A stretch of DNA of 64,000 nucleotides from JAGVSR01 sp964589785 (GCA_964589785.1 CAZPUQ010000001.1:1-64000), one strand, 5' to 3'; shown: positions 1-9,505, counted from the first letter of the stretch. The notes: generated by a model from the letters alone, not told the origin. Numbers and translations: made by a program.

Positions 1-382
1 GCACCTGCATCACTCGGGGGCGCCGTCCGGAGGCGTCTGGATCGCGCGACGCAGGGGCGGGTGCGGGAGGACCTTCGAGGCTCGACGCGGGCCAACCCTC
101 CCGACTTTATCTCCATACCCCGCGGTAACGCAGGGTCCGGGTGGGGTACCGGTGAAAAGTGGAGGCCGGCAGGCCTGGGGTAAGAGCGAGCCCAGGCGAA
201 GCCCGTCAAAGCGGGGCGCCGCGGCGCTTCATTCTAGATCCTTGCGGACGACCCGCGGCTCCGCCGCGCCCCGCTCCCCGAACCTTTCCTGCCTCCGGTG
301 CGAAGGCACGCGGGGCGCGTTCGACGTTGGCAATCCGTTGATCGCAGGAGCAAACGAGTCGTAAGAGGCAGCTATGACGTGC
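1..382. other. Noncoding stretch at window start
   Basis: I see no convincing protein gene here. Open frames overlap on several strands without ribosome sites. The stretch is GC-rich and able to fold: around 174-195 a CCTGGG arm faces CCCAGG across an AAGAGCGAG-like loop. A structured RNA is possible, but I recognise no family. Confidence 0.35.
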
Positions 383-1747
383 TCACGCTTTCCAGCCGCG
401 CGTGAGATGCTCGGCCACGCCCGCGATGACGCCCCGGTCGCGCATGTAGGCATTGTGATAGAGGGCGTCGCTCAGGCGCTTCCACATGGCATCCGGATCG
501 CCGATGCCGCCCTCGACGCCGTCGGCCGCGACGACGCTGTCGTAGAGCTTGTGGGCGGCCTCGAAGACGGCGCTGTCGGTGATGCCGCCGAGGTTCAGGG
601 CGTCGATCCTGGCCTCGCGCGCGGCGGGCACATGCGGCGGCGTCCTGGTGACCTTCACGAGATTGAACGCGCCGTCGCCGCCATAGGCGGCGCCCACGAC
701 GCCGCCGTGAATGAGGAGATTGACGGCGCGCGCGTAGGCCCACGCGCCACCCCATCGCGCCGCCAGCCGGATGAGCCCGGCGATCGCCGCAAAGACGACG
801 GGGAAGAGCAGGAGGAAGGTGAAGTCGACGGCTGTGGCGAAGCCGTAGTTGCCGGCCTGGAGCTTGGTGAGGATCGGTTCGAGGAAGTAGCCCGAGAGCC
901 ACGCGAAGATCAGGAGCGTGCCGACGACCCCGGCCAGCGCGGCGAACGCATCGAGCGAGCGGCGCGCGCTTTCGACCGAGACGTAGCGCGGCTGCAGCGC
1001 GGCGGCGGCCTCGAGCACGCGCATCGCCTCGTCGCGCGGGCTGTGGAGCACCAGCCAGCGCCGGCCGTCGAACGCGCGTCTGATCGAATGCCGGGCGAGG
1101 CGGCGGTGGAAGATCTTGCGCACGCCGGCGCGAAGGCTCAGGAGCCCGACGAGTGCGAGGCCGCCGAACAGCACGAGTCCCTCGATCAGCTTGTTCGTGT
1201 CCGACTGCAGGAGGACCGCGATGTAGCCGATCATGATCGGCGTGATGACAAGGCCGAGGATGATCTGGAAGGCCGCGATGAGCCACGGCACGAGCTTCAT
1301 GCGCCGCGTGAAGAACGGGGTGCCGAACGAGACGACGCTGGCGAGCCGGCCGCCGGCGGTGCCGTGCGCCAGCGCCTCCATGACGATATTGCCGCCGTGG
1401 CTGTGGCCGAGGACGGCAAGCGGCCGGCCCGTTCTCGCCAGCTCCCCGATCTTGAGCGCGAGGGCTTTGGCGGCGGCGAGGCGGTCGACATCCGAATTGC
1501 AGCCGGTCCAGTGGTGGGGAATGAACTCCGCCCCGTCAAAGCCGCGCTGGCCGAGCTCGAACCGGAGCGTCTCGGCGAACGGCGAGCCGATCTGCCACCA
1601 CTGTCCGCCCTCGCTGAGAGGCAGCGCGTCGTTGGTGCCGTGCACCGTGACGATGGCGGGAACGGTGGCGGGATGGACGGCGCGCGTCGCGGTGCGATCG
1701 ACGCTGGCCTCGGGCGACGGCTCCGCAAATCCCCCCGTTGACGACAT
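383..1747 (-). CDS. Membrane-associated alpha/beta hydrolase
   Basis: A 454-residue protein with an alpha/beta-hydrolase core. The oxyanion segment TVHGTND lies near residue 34 and the nucleophile elbow GHSHGG near 114-119, with Ser116 the likely nucleophile. After the core come hydrophobic segments at roughly 153-181, 187-205 and two more near residues 290-345, so the enzyme is probably anchored in the inner membrane. I chose the ATG at 1747 because GAGGGG lies just upstream; a TTG 54 bases further up has no ribosome site. The substrate cannot be told. A lipase or esterase role is inferred only from the fold. The next gene upstream on the same strand is the HdeD-like gene. Confidence 0.72.
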   Translation of the reverse strand: MSSTGGFAEPSPEASVDRTATRAVHPATVPAIVTVHGTNDALPLSEGGQWWQIGSPFAETLRFELGQRGFDGAEFIPHHWTGCNSDVDRLAAAKALALKIGELARTGRPLAVLGHSHGGNIVMEALAHGTAGGRLASVVSFGTPFFTRRMKLVPWLIAAFQIILGLVITPIMIGYIAVLLQSDTNKLIEGLVLFGGLALVGLLSLRAGVRKIFHRRLARHSIRRAFDGRRWLVLHSPRDEAMRVLEAAAALQPRYVSVESARRSLDAFAALAGVVGTLLIFAWLSGYFLEPILTKLQAGNYGFATAVDFTFLLLFPVVFAAIAGLIRLAARWGGAWAYARAVNLLIHGGVVGAAYGGDGAFNLVKVTRTPPHVPAAREARIDALNLGGITDSAVFEAAHKLYDSVVAADGVEGGIGDPDAMWKRLSDALYHNAYMRDRGVIAGVAEHLTRGWKA

Positions 1748-1820
1748 ATCCCCTCGCGCCCTGCCCCGGCGAATTGGTAGCAGGACGGGAGGGGACGTCA
1801 ACGGCCGCCGCGTGGCGACG

Positions 1821-2351
1821 CTAGTCGGTCGACTTCACGAACGCCAAGAGCGTGATGCCTTCCACGATCAGGTTCACGCCGACGAGAATTCCGAGCGCCC
1901 ACGCCGCGGAGAACGGGAAGTTGGTGTAGAGCATCGCCGCGATGAGGATCGAGAGGATGCCGCTCACGATGAGGAAGCCCTTTCCGGTCGGCACCTTGAA
2001 CGCCCAATAGAGCTTGGCCAATCCGGCGATGAACAGCGAGATGATGGCGACCAGCGTCAGCGTCGTCAGTCCGAGCAGCGGATGGGCGAAGATGATGAGC
2101 CCGGCGATCACGCTGATCGCGGCGAGCAGCATGAGCCCGATCGTTCCCGTCCACCGCTCCGCCTTGAAGGCCGCGACGCCCTCCAGGATACCCGAGATCA
2201 GGAAGTTGGCGCCGAGCACGAGGGTGACGACGAGGCCGGCGATGAAGGGCGAGAACAGGGCGAGGAGCCCAAGTGCGATGGCAATGAACCCGGCGAGCTG
2301 TAGCGGCCAGCGGGCATCTTCGGTGATGGTGGTTTGTTCCGTAATCGTCAT
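1821..2351 (-). CDS. HdeD family membrane protein (DUF308)
   Basis: A 176-residue, almost wholly hydrophobic protein with about six membrane helices. The pattern of glycine-rich helices, such as the stretch around GLLALFSPFIAGLVVTLVLG, is that of the HdeD/DUF308 family. E. coli HdeD is an inner-membrane protein linked to acid resistance at high cell density, but many family members have no assigned role. The start is supported by AGAGGTG five bases before the ATG. It lies 73 bases upstream of the hydrolase gene on the same strand and could be co-transcribed with it. Confidence 0.85.
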   Translation of the reverse strand: MTITEQTTITEDARWPLQLAGFIAIALGLLALFSPFIAGLVVTLVLGANFLISGILEGVAAFKAERWTGTIGLMLLAAISVIAGLIIFAHPLLGLTTLTLVAIISLFIAGLAKLYWAFKVPTGKGFLIVSGILSILIAAMLYTNFPFSAAWALGILVGVNLIVEGITLLAFVKSTD

Positions 2352-2613
2352 GAAAGCACCTCTTGCAAACAGGATCGCGTCCCCCGCGGCGGTACTCGTG
2401 CAACTCTAGCATATTCGGGCCCGTGCGACGCGGCCCACTTGCAGCCTGCGAGGAGGCAACCTTAATGGCCCCGCCCGCCGCCTGCATCGGCGTCTGTCGG
2501 CGCGCTCCATTTGTTGCCGCTCCGGGAATAACACGCCGTGCCATCCGTTACTCAGGGGCGCGTACCGGTCTCGCGTGACGAAGGCCGGATCACAAGAGAG
2601 GGAGTGTTTCCAC

Positions 2614-3114
2614 ATGGCGAACCCGCAGCCGGCCCATGGTCCCGGAGTGCTTTCGATGGGGATGGGACTGCGCAGCACGCCGCCAGCGCCGCCGCCCGCC
2701 GCGGGCTCGCCGTTCGGCCCGGCCGCGACGATGGGCGTGTCGGTGATCGGCACGGACTTGACCATCCTCGGACAGAACATCGCGATCATCTCGCAGAACA
2801 AGCTTCAGATCGACGGCGACGTGCGCGGCGATGTCGTCGGCAAGCAGGTCACGATCAGCGCCGAGGGCTCCGTCGTCGGCACCGTGTCGGCGGAGAAGAT
2901 CGAGGTCCACGGCGGCGTCAAAGGCGCCATTCGCGCGGCGATCGTCGTCGTCCATCCGACGGCCCAGGTCGATGCCGACATCCTGCACCAGTCGCTCTCC
3001 GTCGCCGAGGGCGCACAACTGGAGGGAAGCCTGCGCAAATCGAGGGATCCGGGGGAACTGACGCCGAACCTTGACGCCAGCAGCTACGCCCAGAAGTCGG
3101 GCGGCATCCTTTAG
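2614..3114 (+). CDS. Bactofilin (polymer-forming cytoskeletal protein)
   Basis: A 166-residue bactofilin. A disordered Pro/Ala-rich N-terminal tail of about 50 residues leads into a right-handed beta-helix domain (about 60-140), visible as short repeats of the type DGDVRGDVVGKQVTISAEG and HGGVKGAIRAA. A short tail follows. Bactofilins self-assemble into filaments without nucleotide and often place peptidoglycan enzymes or organise cell shape, stalks or poles in alphaproteobacteria. I chose the ATG at 2614, preceded by GAGAGGGAG; an in-frame start 39 bases upstream has no good site. No M23 peptidase gene, a frequent partner, is adjacent. Confidence 0.88.
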   Translation: MANPQPAHGPGVLSMGMGLRSTPPAPPPAAGSPFGPAATMGVSVIGTDLTILGQNIAIISQNKLQIDGDVRGDVVGKQVTISAEGSVVGTVSAEKIEVHGGVKGAIRAAIVVVHPTAQVDADILHQSLSVAEGAQLEGSLRKSRDPGELTPNLDASSYAQKSGGIL

Positions 3115-3391
3115 AACGGTTAGAATGGGGAGAGGGGAGCCGGGGTGGGCGTGAACCGCGCCCGCCCCGATGCATTTTGGGCCGCCCGGTGTGCCCGGAT
3201 CGGCAACTAGTCCAGACCTTTATGGCTTCGGATTTAAGAAAGCTCGCAAAGCGTACTTTCTGGCCACACCCAAATCAGACTAGCCTTGTGTCCCGGCGTC
3301 CTCCTGCGGAGGCGCCCGTGCACGTTCACGTGCTTGCACTCTTGGGGAAGACGCGGCCGTTTCGAGGGAACGGCCATTGGGAGGTTGAACA

Positions 3392-3679
3392 ATGGACCTG
3401 ACGCAAATTCTCATTCAGCTCGTGAGCGGTGCCATCGGCGGCAACGCGGCGGGCGCCGTGGCCAAGGATGTGAGCCTCGGACCGGTCGGAAACACGATCG
3501 CCGGCGCACTCGGCGGCGGCATCGGCGGCCAGCTTCTCGGGTCGCTGCTCGGGCTCGGCACCACCGCCGCCACATCGGGCCTCGACCTCAACGCCGTCAT
3601 CTCCGGCTTCGCGACCGGCGGTGTCAGCGGCGCGGTGACGGCCCTCGTGCTCGGCTACCTGAAGTCGAAGCTCGCGTGA
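3392..3679 (+). CDS. Small glycine-zipper protein
   Basis: A 95-residue protein built of glycine-rich amphipathic or hydrophobic segments (GAIGGNAAGAVAK, GALGGGIGGQLLGSLLG, GFATGGVSGAVTALVLGYL). These look like glycine-zipper helices that pack in or on a membrane. There is no signal peptide or known catalytic motif. The start is well supported by GGGAGG upstream. I recognise it only as a conserved hypothetical type seen in Hyphomicrobiales. It stands alone between the bactofilin gene and a terminator. Confidence 0.7.
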   Translation: MDLTQILIQLVSGAIGGNAAGAVAKDVSLGPVGNTIAGALGGGIGGQLLGSLLGLGTTAATSGLDLNAVISGFATGGVSGAVTALVLGYLKSKLA

Positions 3680-3725
3680 CGGTCCGGGCCGCAGCCTGAG
3701 GCCGGACGCGGCGTATGCTAATGAA

Positions 3726-3763
3726 AACGGCGGTGCGAGGTCTCGCGCCGCCGTTCTTGCTTT
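3726..3763 (+). terminator. Intrinsic terminator after the glycine-zipper gene
   Basis: AACGGCGG pairs with CCGCCGTT around a short inner stem, followed by TTCTTGCTTT. It separates the plus-strand gene ending at 3679 from convergent ubiG and may serve both. Confidence 0.65.
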
Positions 3764-3775
3764 CCACGGTGCGAG

Positions 3776-4603
3776 CTAAGGCCCTGGACTCTGCGCGGCG
3801 GCGGGCTTTCCGGCCACGGCCAGATAGTTCACGTCCGTGTCGTCGCTGAGCGACCACGTGTCCCGCAGCGGGTCGTAGGACAGCCCCTTGAATGTGGGCG
3901 GCGTCAGGCCGGCGGCCGCGAGGTGCTGCGCGAGCTCGTCGGGCGTGACGAAGCGCTCCCACTGGTGCGTCCCACGCGGCAGCCAGCCGAGCACGTACTC
4001 GGCCGCGACGATGGCCAGCGCATAGGACTTGAGGTTGCGGTTGATGGTGGACAGGATCATCGCGCCTCCGGGGCGGACGAGGCGCGCGGAGGTCTTCAGG
4101 AACGCGCCGACGTCCGGTACGTGCTCCACGACCTCCAGGCAGACGACCGCGTCGAACTGAAGGCCCTCGGCGGCAAGCTCCTCCACCGTGCCGATGCGGT
4201 AGGTGAGAGGGAGGCGTCCCGAACCGATCTCCGCTGCCGCGTGTGTGCGCGCGGCCTCGACGTTCTCCTGCCCCGGATCGAGACCGAGCACGGTCGCCCC
4301 CATGCGTGCCAGCGGCTCGCTGACGAGGCCGCCGCCGCAGCCGACGTCGAGCACGCTGAGCCCCGTCAAAGGCTTCAGGCTGGCGCCTTTCAAGCCGAAA
4401 TGCCGGACCAACTCGTTGCGCACAAAGGCAAGACGCGCGGGCGAGAGCTGATGCAGCGGGCGGAACTTGCCGGTTGCATCCCACCATTCGGACGCGATGC
4501 GCTGGAATCGTTCCACTTCCGCGGGGTCGATGGTCGGCGCCGCCGCGGCTCCTTTTGGCGCTGCAGCAGACGGGTCGGATGGTTCGACGGACGGAGCGAT
4601 CAT
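3776..4603 (-). CDS. ubiG: Ubiquinone biosynthesis O-methyltransferase UbiG
   Basis: A 275-residue SAM-dependent methyltransferase that carries out both O-methylations in ubiquinone synthesis, on 2-polyprenyl-6-hydroxyphenol and 3-demethylubiquinol. The N-terminal family signature (FQRIASEWWDATGKFRPLHQ, residues 33-52) and SAM motif I (LDVGCGGGLVSEPLARMG, about 85-102) are both clear. LDPGQENVEAA and the later VVCLEVVEHVPD segment complete the fold. An N-terminal Ala/Pro-rich extension of about 25 residues is not conserved. It diverges from lysC, as in many Hyphomicrobiales, with 227 bases between them that must hold both promoters. Confidence 0.95.
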   Translation of the reverse strand: MIAPSVEPSDPSAAAPKGAAAAPTIDPAEVERFQRIASEWWDATGKFRPLHQLSPARLAFVRNELVRHFGLKGASLKPLTGLSVLDVGCGGGLVSEPLARMGATVLGLDPGQENVEAARTHAAAEIGSGRLPLTYRIGTVEELAAEGLQFDAVVCLEVVEHVPDVGAFLKTSARLVRPGGAMILSTINRNLKSYALAIVAAEYVLGWLPRGTHQWERFVTPDELAQHLAAAGLTPPTFKGLSYDPLRDTWSLSDDTDVNYLAVAGKPAAAQSPGP

Positions 4604-4830
4604 GGCCTCGATGAGGCCCCGGCCAGGGGGCGGTTGTCAATGCGGCAGTGCACGGTTGCCCATCCGGCGCGATGCCGTTAAGAGAACCCGCGAACCGGGC
4701 AGGAAAGACTGGCGCTTGGCCGCTCGCGCGAGGGGCTGCCCGGTCATGGCCGTTCGGGGGTTTCTTCCGTGCAGTGGACGTTGCCTCAGGACCCTCGGGC
4801 GCAAGGGACGAGCGCCGGGCTGGAGACGTG

Positions 4831-6093
4831 ATGGCTGTTGTCGTGATGAAGTTCGGCGGGACGTCCGTCGCCAACGTGGAGCGCATCCGCAACGTGGCGG
4901 CGCACGTGAAACGCGAGGTCGATGCCGGCAACAAGGTGGCCGTTGTCGTCTCCGCCATGGCGGGAGCCACGAACCAGCTCGTCGCGTGGGTGAACGAGGC
5001 CTCTGCGCTGCACGACAAGCGCGAGTATGATGCCGTGGTGGCGTCGGGCGAGCAGGTGACGGCGGGCTTGGCGGCCATCGTGCTGCAGTCCATGGGCGTC
5101 AAGGCGCGCTCGTGGTCGGGCTGGCAGATCCCGATCGAGACGAGCGATGCGCACGGGGCCGCGCGCATCCTCAACATTCCTGCCGACCGGCTGCGTGCGT
5201 CGCTCGATGCAGGCGAGGTTGCCGTGATCACGGGCTTCCAGGGCGTGGAGCCGGGGGCGGACCGGGTTTCGACCCTCGGCCGGGGCGGCTCGGATACGAG
5301 CGCCGTCGCCGTTGCGGTGGCGCTCGATGCCGACGTTTGCGACATCTATACCGATGTCGACGGCGTCTACACGACCGACCCGCGTATCGTCGCCAAGGCG
5401 CGGCGCTTGCCCAAGGTCTCCTACGAGGAGATGCTGGAGATGGCCTCGTCCGGGTCCAAGGTCCTGCAGACGCGCTCCGTCGAGCTCGCCATGGTGCATG
5501 GCGTGCGCACGCGCGTGCTGTCGAGCTTCGTGCCGCCCGACGAGATGCCGCCGGTGCGGATCGACAACCTGGATAACATCGGCACCACCGTTTGCAGCGA
5601 GGACGAGATCGTGGAACAGCAGGTCGTGAGCGGCATCGCCTACGCCAAGGACGAGGCGAAGGTGACGCTCATTAAGGTCGAGGACAAGCCGGGCGTGGCG
5701 GCGAGCATCTTCGGCCCCTTGGCGCAAGCCTCGATCAACGTCGACATGATCGTTCAGAACGTCGCCGCAGACGGCAAGGCGACCGACATGACGTTCACCG
5801 TGCAGGCGGCGGAGCTGACGCGCGCGCTCGCGGTCCTCGAGGCCGCCAAGGCCGATATCGGCCATTTCGACGTGCAGGCCTCAGCGGACGTTGCCAAGAT
5901 TTCGGTCATCGGCGTGGGCATGCGCAGCCACGCCGGGGTTGCGGCGCGCATGTTCAAGGCGCTGTCGGAAAAAGGCATCAACATCCTCGCGATCTCGACC
6001 TCCGAGATCAAGATCAGCGTCCTCATCGACGCGGCCTATGCCGAGCTGGCAGTCCGGACCCTGCATACCCTGTACGGCCTGGACGCAGACTAG
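4831..6093 (+). CDS. lysC: Aspartate kinase
   Basis: A 420-residue aspartate kinase, the first step from aspartate to lysine, threonine, methionine and diaminopimelate. The kinase signature KFGGTS lies at residues 7-12. The TLGRGGSDTSAVA nucleotide/substrate loop and TDVDGVYTTDPR follow. Two C-terminal ACT domains give feedback control by end-product amino acids. The length is that of single-function LysC. The ATG at 4831 has GGAGA upstream; the open frame runs back 183 bases but that part has no family similarity. ptsP follows after 66 bases. Confidence 0.95.
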   Translation: MAVVVMKFGGTSVANVERIRNVAAHVKREVDAGNKVAVVVSAMAGATNQLVAWVNEASALHDKREYDAVVASGEQVTAGLAAIVLQSMGVKARSWSGWQIPIETSDAHGAARILNIPADRLRASLDAGEVAVITGFQGVEPGADRVSTLGRGGSDTSAVAVAVALDADVCDIYTDVDGVYTTDPRIVAKARRLPKVSYEEMLEMASSGSKVLQTRSVELAMVHGVRTRVLSSFVPPDEMPPVRIDNLDNIGTTVCSEDEIVEQQVVSGIAYAKDEAKVTLIKVEDKPGVAASIFGPLAQASINVDMIVQNVAADGKATDMTFTVQAAELTRALAVLEAAKADIGHFDVQASADVAKISVIGVGMRSHAGVAARMFKALSEKGINILAISTSEIKISVLIDAAYAELAVRTLHTLYGLDAD

Positions 6094-6159
6094 ACGACGA
6101 GAAACCGGCGCGGCAGGATCTCATCCGTCGCGCGGCCCCTGTGGAGAGTGGGCACGGTC

Positions 6160-8451
6160 ATGGTCACCAAGAGAGGCGAAGAGCCCCGCGTGATCGCGTC
6201 GGAGCCGGCGCTGCGCATCATTATGCGCCGCCTGCGCGACATCATGGCGGAACCGGGCGACGGCCAGGCGCGCCTCGACAAGATCGTGCGCCAGATCGCC
6301 GGCGTGATGGTGGCCGACGTCTGCTCGCTCTACCTGAAGCGCCAGGACGGCACGCTCGAGCTCTTCGCCACGGAAGGGCTGCTCTCCACGGCCGTGCATG
6401 CGACGCGCCTGAAGCGCGGCGAGGGTCTCGTCGGCCGGTGCGCGGAGCTGAACATCACCATCAACGAGCCCGACGCGCCCAAGCACCCGGCTTTCTCCTA
6501 TCGGCCGGAAACGGGCGAGGAGCTCTACCATTCGCTGCTCGCCGTTCCGATCCAGCGGTCGGGGCAGGTGCTCGGCGTGCTCGTCGTGCAGAACAAGACG
6601 GCCAAGGAATACTCCGACGAGGATGTCGAGGTGCTGGAATCGACGGCGATGGTCGTTGCCGAGCAGCTCGTCTCGGGCGCCGTCGCCGGCACGACGGCCG
6701 CGCTCGAGATCTCGAGCTCGCTCGCCGCCGTCATCAAGGGCGTGTCGATCTCCGACGGCCTGGCGCTGGGGCATGTGGTCGTGCATGAGACCCGCATCGT
6801 CGTCACGAAGCTCATGGCCGAAGATCCGGCGCACGAGCTGCGCCGGCTCGAGAACGGACTTGCCGATCTGCGCCTGTCGCTCGACGAGATGCTGGCGCAC
6901 GAGCATCTCTCCGCCGCGGGCGAGCACCGCGACGTGCTGGATGCCTACCGCATGTTTGCGCACGACAAGGGCTGGGAGCGGCGCCTGCGCGAGGCGGTCC
7001 AGGGCGGGCTGACGGCGGATGCGGCCGTCGAGCGTGTTCTCAACACCACGCGGTCGCGCATGCTGCATCAGCCCGACCCGTTCTGGCGCGAGCGCCAGCG
7101 CGACCTCGATGATCTGTCGGACCGTCTGCTGCGCATTCTCGCAGGCCGTCCCGCCGGCCCGATCGAGCATGCCGAAATGCCGCCGGATACGATCCTCGTC
7201 GCTCGCACGATGGGGCCGGCGGAGCTGCTCGACTACGACCGCACGAAGCTGCGCGGGCTCGTCGTCGAGGACGGCAGTCCGCAGAGCCATGTGGCGATCG
7301 TCGCCAAGGCGCTCGGGATCGCGGCGGTCGCGCGGGCCATCGGCATCGTCGAGCGCGCGGCGGCAGGCGATGCCATCATCGTCGACGGAATGACGGGCCA
7401 GGTTCATCTGCGGCCGCAGCCGGAGGTGATCTCGGCCTATTCCGACAAGGCGCGCTTCCGCGCCCGCCGGCAGAAGCAGTACGACGCCCTGCGCGACAAG
7501 CCGGCGGTCACGCGCGACGGCGTGCGCATCAACCTGCAGATGAACGCCGGCCTCATCGTCGACATGTCGCATTTGGACGAATGCGGAGCCGACGGGATCG
7601 GTCTCTTCCGCACCGAGCTGCAGTTCATGCTGTCGCGGACGTTCCCGCGCCACGAGCGCCAGCTCTCAACCTACAGGTCCGTGCTCGACGAGGCGAAAGG
7701 CAGGCCCGTCGTCTTCCGCGCGCTCGACATCGGCGGCGACAAGGTATTGCCCTATCTGCGCCAGACCAAGGAGGAGAACCCCGCCATCGGCTGGCGCGCG
7801 ATCCGCATGTCGCTCGACCGCGCCGGCCTCCTGCGCACCCAGGTCCGCGCCTTCCTGCACGCCGCGTCGGGCCGCGAGCTGCGGCTGATGATCCCGATGG
7901 TCTCCGAGGCCGCCGAGATCGATCTCGTTCGCGCGCAGGTCGACAAGGAGCTCGGCATCATGCTGCGCAAGGGCATACCCCCGCCCTCGTCGCTGAAGCT
8001 CGGGGCGATGATCGAGGTACCGAGCCTGCTGTTCGAGCTCGATGCGCTCCTGCCCAAGGTCGATTTCGTGTCGGTCGGCTCCAACGACCTCATGCAGTTC
8101 CTGTTCGCGGCGGATCGCACGAATGCGCGCGTCGGTAGCCGCTACGACAGTTTGGCGACCGCGCCCATGCGGGTGCTCGCCGAGCTCGTGCGCGCCGGCG
8201 CGCGGCACAAGACGCCGCTCACCGTGTGCGGGGAAATGGCCGGCCGTCCGATCGAGGCGATGGCGCTCATCGGTCTCGGCTTCCGCACGCTCTCCATGGC
8301 GCCGGCCTCCGTCGGTCCCGTGAAGACGATGATCCTCGCGCTCAACGCGGGCGCCGTGCAGCAGATCACGGACCGTTTCGTGCGTGATGGAAAAGGATCT
8401 TTACGCGCGGAATTGATGCGCTTCGCCGAGCAGAACGGCATCGAGATTTGA
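6160..8451 (+). CDS. ptsP: PTS-Ntr enzyme I (GAF plus EI domains)
   Basis: A 763-residue phosphoenolpyruvate-protein phosphotransferase of the nitrogen PTS. An N-terminal GAF domain (about 20-160) precedes the EI part. The phosphorylated His is the H in SPQSHVAIVAK (about residue 377). The PEP-binding barrel shows GGDKVLPYL, GSNDLMQFLFAADR and CGEMAGRP. EI-Ntr passes phosphate to NPr and EIIA-Ntr, which in alphaproteobacteria act on regulation (K+ transport, stringent response) rather than sugar uptake. A GTG at 6148 is an alternative start, but GGAGAG is better spaced for the ATG at 6160. It follows lysC on the same strand. Confidence 0.93.
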   Translation: MVTKRGEEPRVIASEPALRIIMRRLRDIMAEPGDGQARLDKIVRQIAGVMVADVCSLYLKRQDGTLELFATEGLLSTAVHATRLKRGEGLVGRCAELNITINEPDAPKHPAFSYRPETGEELYHSLLAVPIQRSGQVLGVLVVQNKTAKEYSDEDVEVLESTAMVVAEQLVSGAVAGTTAALEISSSLAAVIKGVSISDGLALGHVVVHETRIVVTKLMAEDPAHELRRLENGLADLRLSLDEMLAHEHLSAAGEHRDVLDAYRMFAHDKGWERRLREAVQGGLTADAAVERVLNTTRSRMLHQPDPFWRERQRDLDDLSDRLLRILAGRPAGPIEHAEMPPDTILVARTMGPAELLDYDRTKLRGLVVEDGSPQSHVAIVAKALGIAAVARAIGIVERAAAGDAIIVDGMTGQVHLRPQPEVISAYSDKARFRARRQKQYDALRDKPAVTRDGVRINLQMNAGLIVDMSHLDECGADGIGLFRTELQFMLSRTFPRHERQLSTYRSVLDEAKGRPVVFRALDIGGDKVLPYLRQTKEENPAIGWRAIRMSLDRAGLLRTQVRAFLHAASGRELRLMIPMVSEAAEIDLVRAQVDKELGIMLRKGIPPPSSLKLGAMIEVPSLLFELDALLPKVDFVSVGSNDLMQFLFAADRTNARVGSRYDSLATAPMRVLAELVRAGARHKTPLTVCGEMAGRPIEAMALIGLGFRTLSMAPASVGPVKTMILALNAGAVQQITDRFVRDGKGSLRAELMRFAEQNGIEI

Positions 8452-8523
8452 GCCTGTCCGCGGCACGTTCGCAACAGCCTGGCTTATCTCGATCTTATAT
8501 TTTGACACCGCTTCCGATTTCAC

Positions 8524-8566
8524 CATGCTGAGGCCGTCCGCGCGTGAGCGCTCGGACGGCAGCATG
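8524..8566. repeat. Interrupted inverted repeat between ptsP and the HTH gene
   Basis: GCCGTCCG (8533-8540) faces CGGACGGC (8553-8560). The outer arms CATGCT and AGCATG pair beyond a small bulge. It may end ptsP transcription, although no T-run follows at once, or act as an operator for the gene at 8589. It argues against the upstream GTG at 8544 as a start. Confidence 0.55.
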
Positions 8567-8588
8567 CGACTGTAGAGATGTTTTGTTC

Positions 8589-9389
8589 ATGCGTCCCGCT
8601 ACAGCGACCCCGTCACCGCTTCGTCATGGCGCTCAGCTCTTCGAGCCGCGCAGCGCGTATTCGGGAAATCCTCCCGCGTGCGATCCGGAGATCGCCCGCC
8701 TTTTCTCTGAGCTTCGCGGCTTCCTTGCCCTGTCGGTTCCCGCCGCTGCCGCCCGGCTCGGCACGCACCCTGGCGTCATCGCGGCGCTCGAGGCCGGACG
8801 CATCGACCTCCTGCCGCCGTGGAGCGAAACGGCGCGGGTGGTGTCTGCCTATATTCTTTTGGCCCACCTCGAGCCGCGCCCGGCACTCGACCGGCTGGCC
8901 CGGCAGATGGGCGTGGTGCGCCCGGCGAACGCGCCGGCGCCGCAGGTGGCTTACAATGCCCGGCCGCACGCCCATCCCCCGGTCGCTCGCGAGGAGACGG
9001 CCACACCCGTTGCCCGCATTCTCGGCCGGCTGTCGCAGGCGGCCATACGCGCCCAGGAGCGCGCCAAGAGCCCGAGCCTGCTGTCGGAGTGGGCCCATCA
9101 CCTGCGCGAGACGGCCCATGGGCTTGCGGCGACGATGCGGGGCGCCAGGGCGCCGGTCCGCTGGGTGGTCGTTGGAGCGTTGGGACTCATCATCCTCGGC
9201 TCGGCGGCCCCATCGGCTGTGCTGCAGGCGTCGGTGACCGGAATCTCGCAGCCGATTTCAGGGCTCTGGCGCAGCCTCAAAGGGCAGGCGGCCGAGGTTC
9301 GCGTCCGGATGCGCGAGGGCCTGAAGTGGATCGCGGTCGATGATCCCCGCCAGCGGCGCTCGGACAAATTGCCGAGCCGGCGGACTTGA
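8589..9389 (+). CDS. RodZ-like HTH membrane protein
   Basis: A 266-residue protein. Residues about 35-100 form a helical HTH-like domain (IARLFSELRGFLALSVPAAA, then RLGTHPGVIAALEAGRIDLLP), resembling the N-terminus of RodZ-type or XRE proteins. Further on is a basic linker and one membrane helix near residues 190-210 (WVVVGALGLIILGSA), followed by a short extracytoplasmic tail. This layout suggests a membrane-tethered HTH protein of cell-shape or envelope control, but the family assignment is only by architecture. An upstream GTG at 8544 lies inside an inverted repeat, so the ATG at 8589 is preferred. It sits between ptsP and prfA, a conserved place in Hyphomicrobiales. Confidence 0.6.
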   Translation: MRPATATPSPLRHGAQLFEPRSAYSGNPPACDPEIARLFSELRGFLALSVPAAAARLGTHPGVIAALEAGRIDLLPPWSETARVVSAYILLAHLEPRPALDRLARQMGVVRPANAPAPQVAYNARPHAHPPVAREETATPVARILGRLSQAAIRAQERAKSPSLLSEWAHHLRETAHGLAATMRGARAPVRWVVVGALGLIILGSAAPSAVLQASVTGISQPISGLWRSLKGQAAEVRVRMREGLKWIAVDDPRQRRSDKLPSRRT

Positions 9390-9505
9390 GCCTATAACCC
9401 GGCCCGTGGTGAGGCGGCGCTCTGAGGGCGGCCGCCCTTTCCCGTTTTTCGCACCCTCAAACCTCCGGCCCCGGCGTTTCCAGTCCGATTGCGACACCGA
9501 TCTCC

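Noticed and set aside
120..240. RNase P RNA-like GGTAAGAGCG motif
   Set aside because: The strictly conserved P4 strands such as GAGGAAAGTCCGGGC are absent, so the likeness is local.
372..1741. Long open frames on both strands opposite the hydrolase gene
   Set aside because: They are shadow frames of a high-GC gene, rich in Arg/Ala/Gly, with no motifs or ribosome sites.
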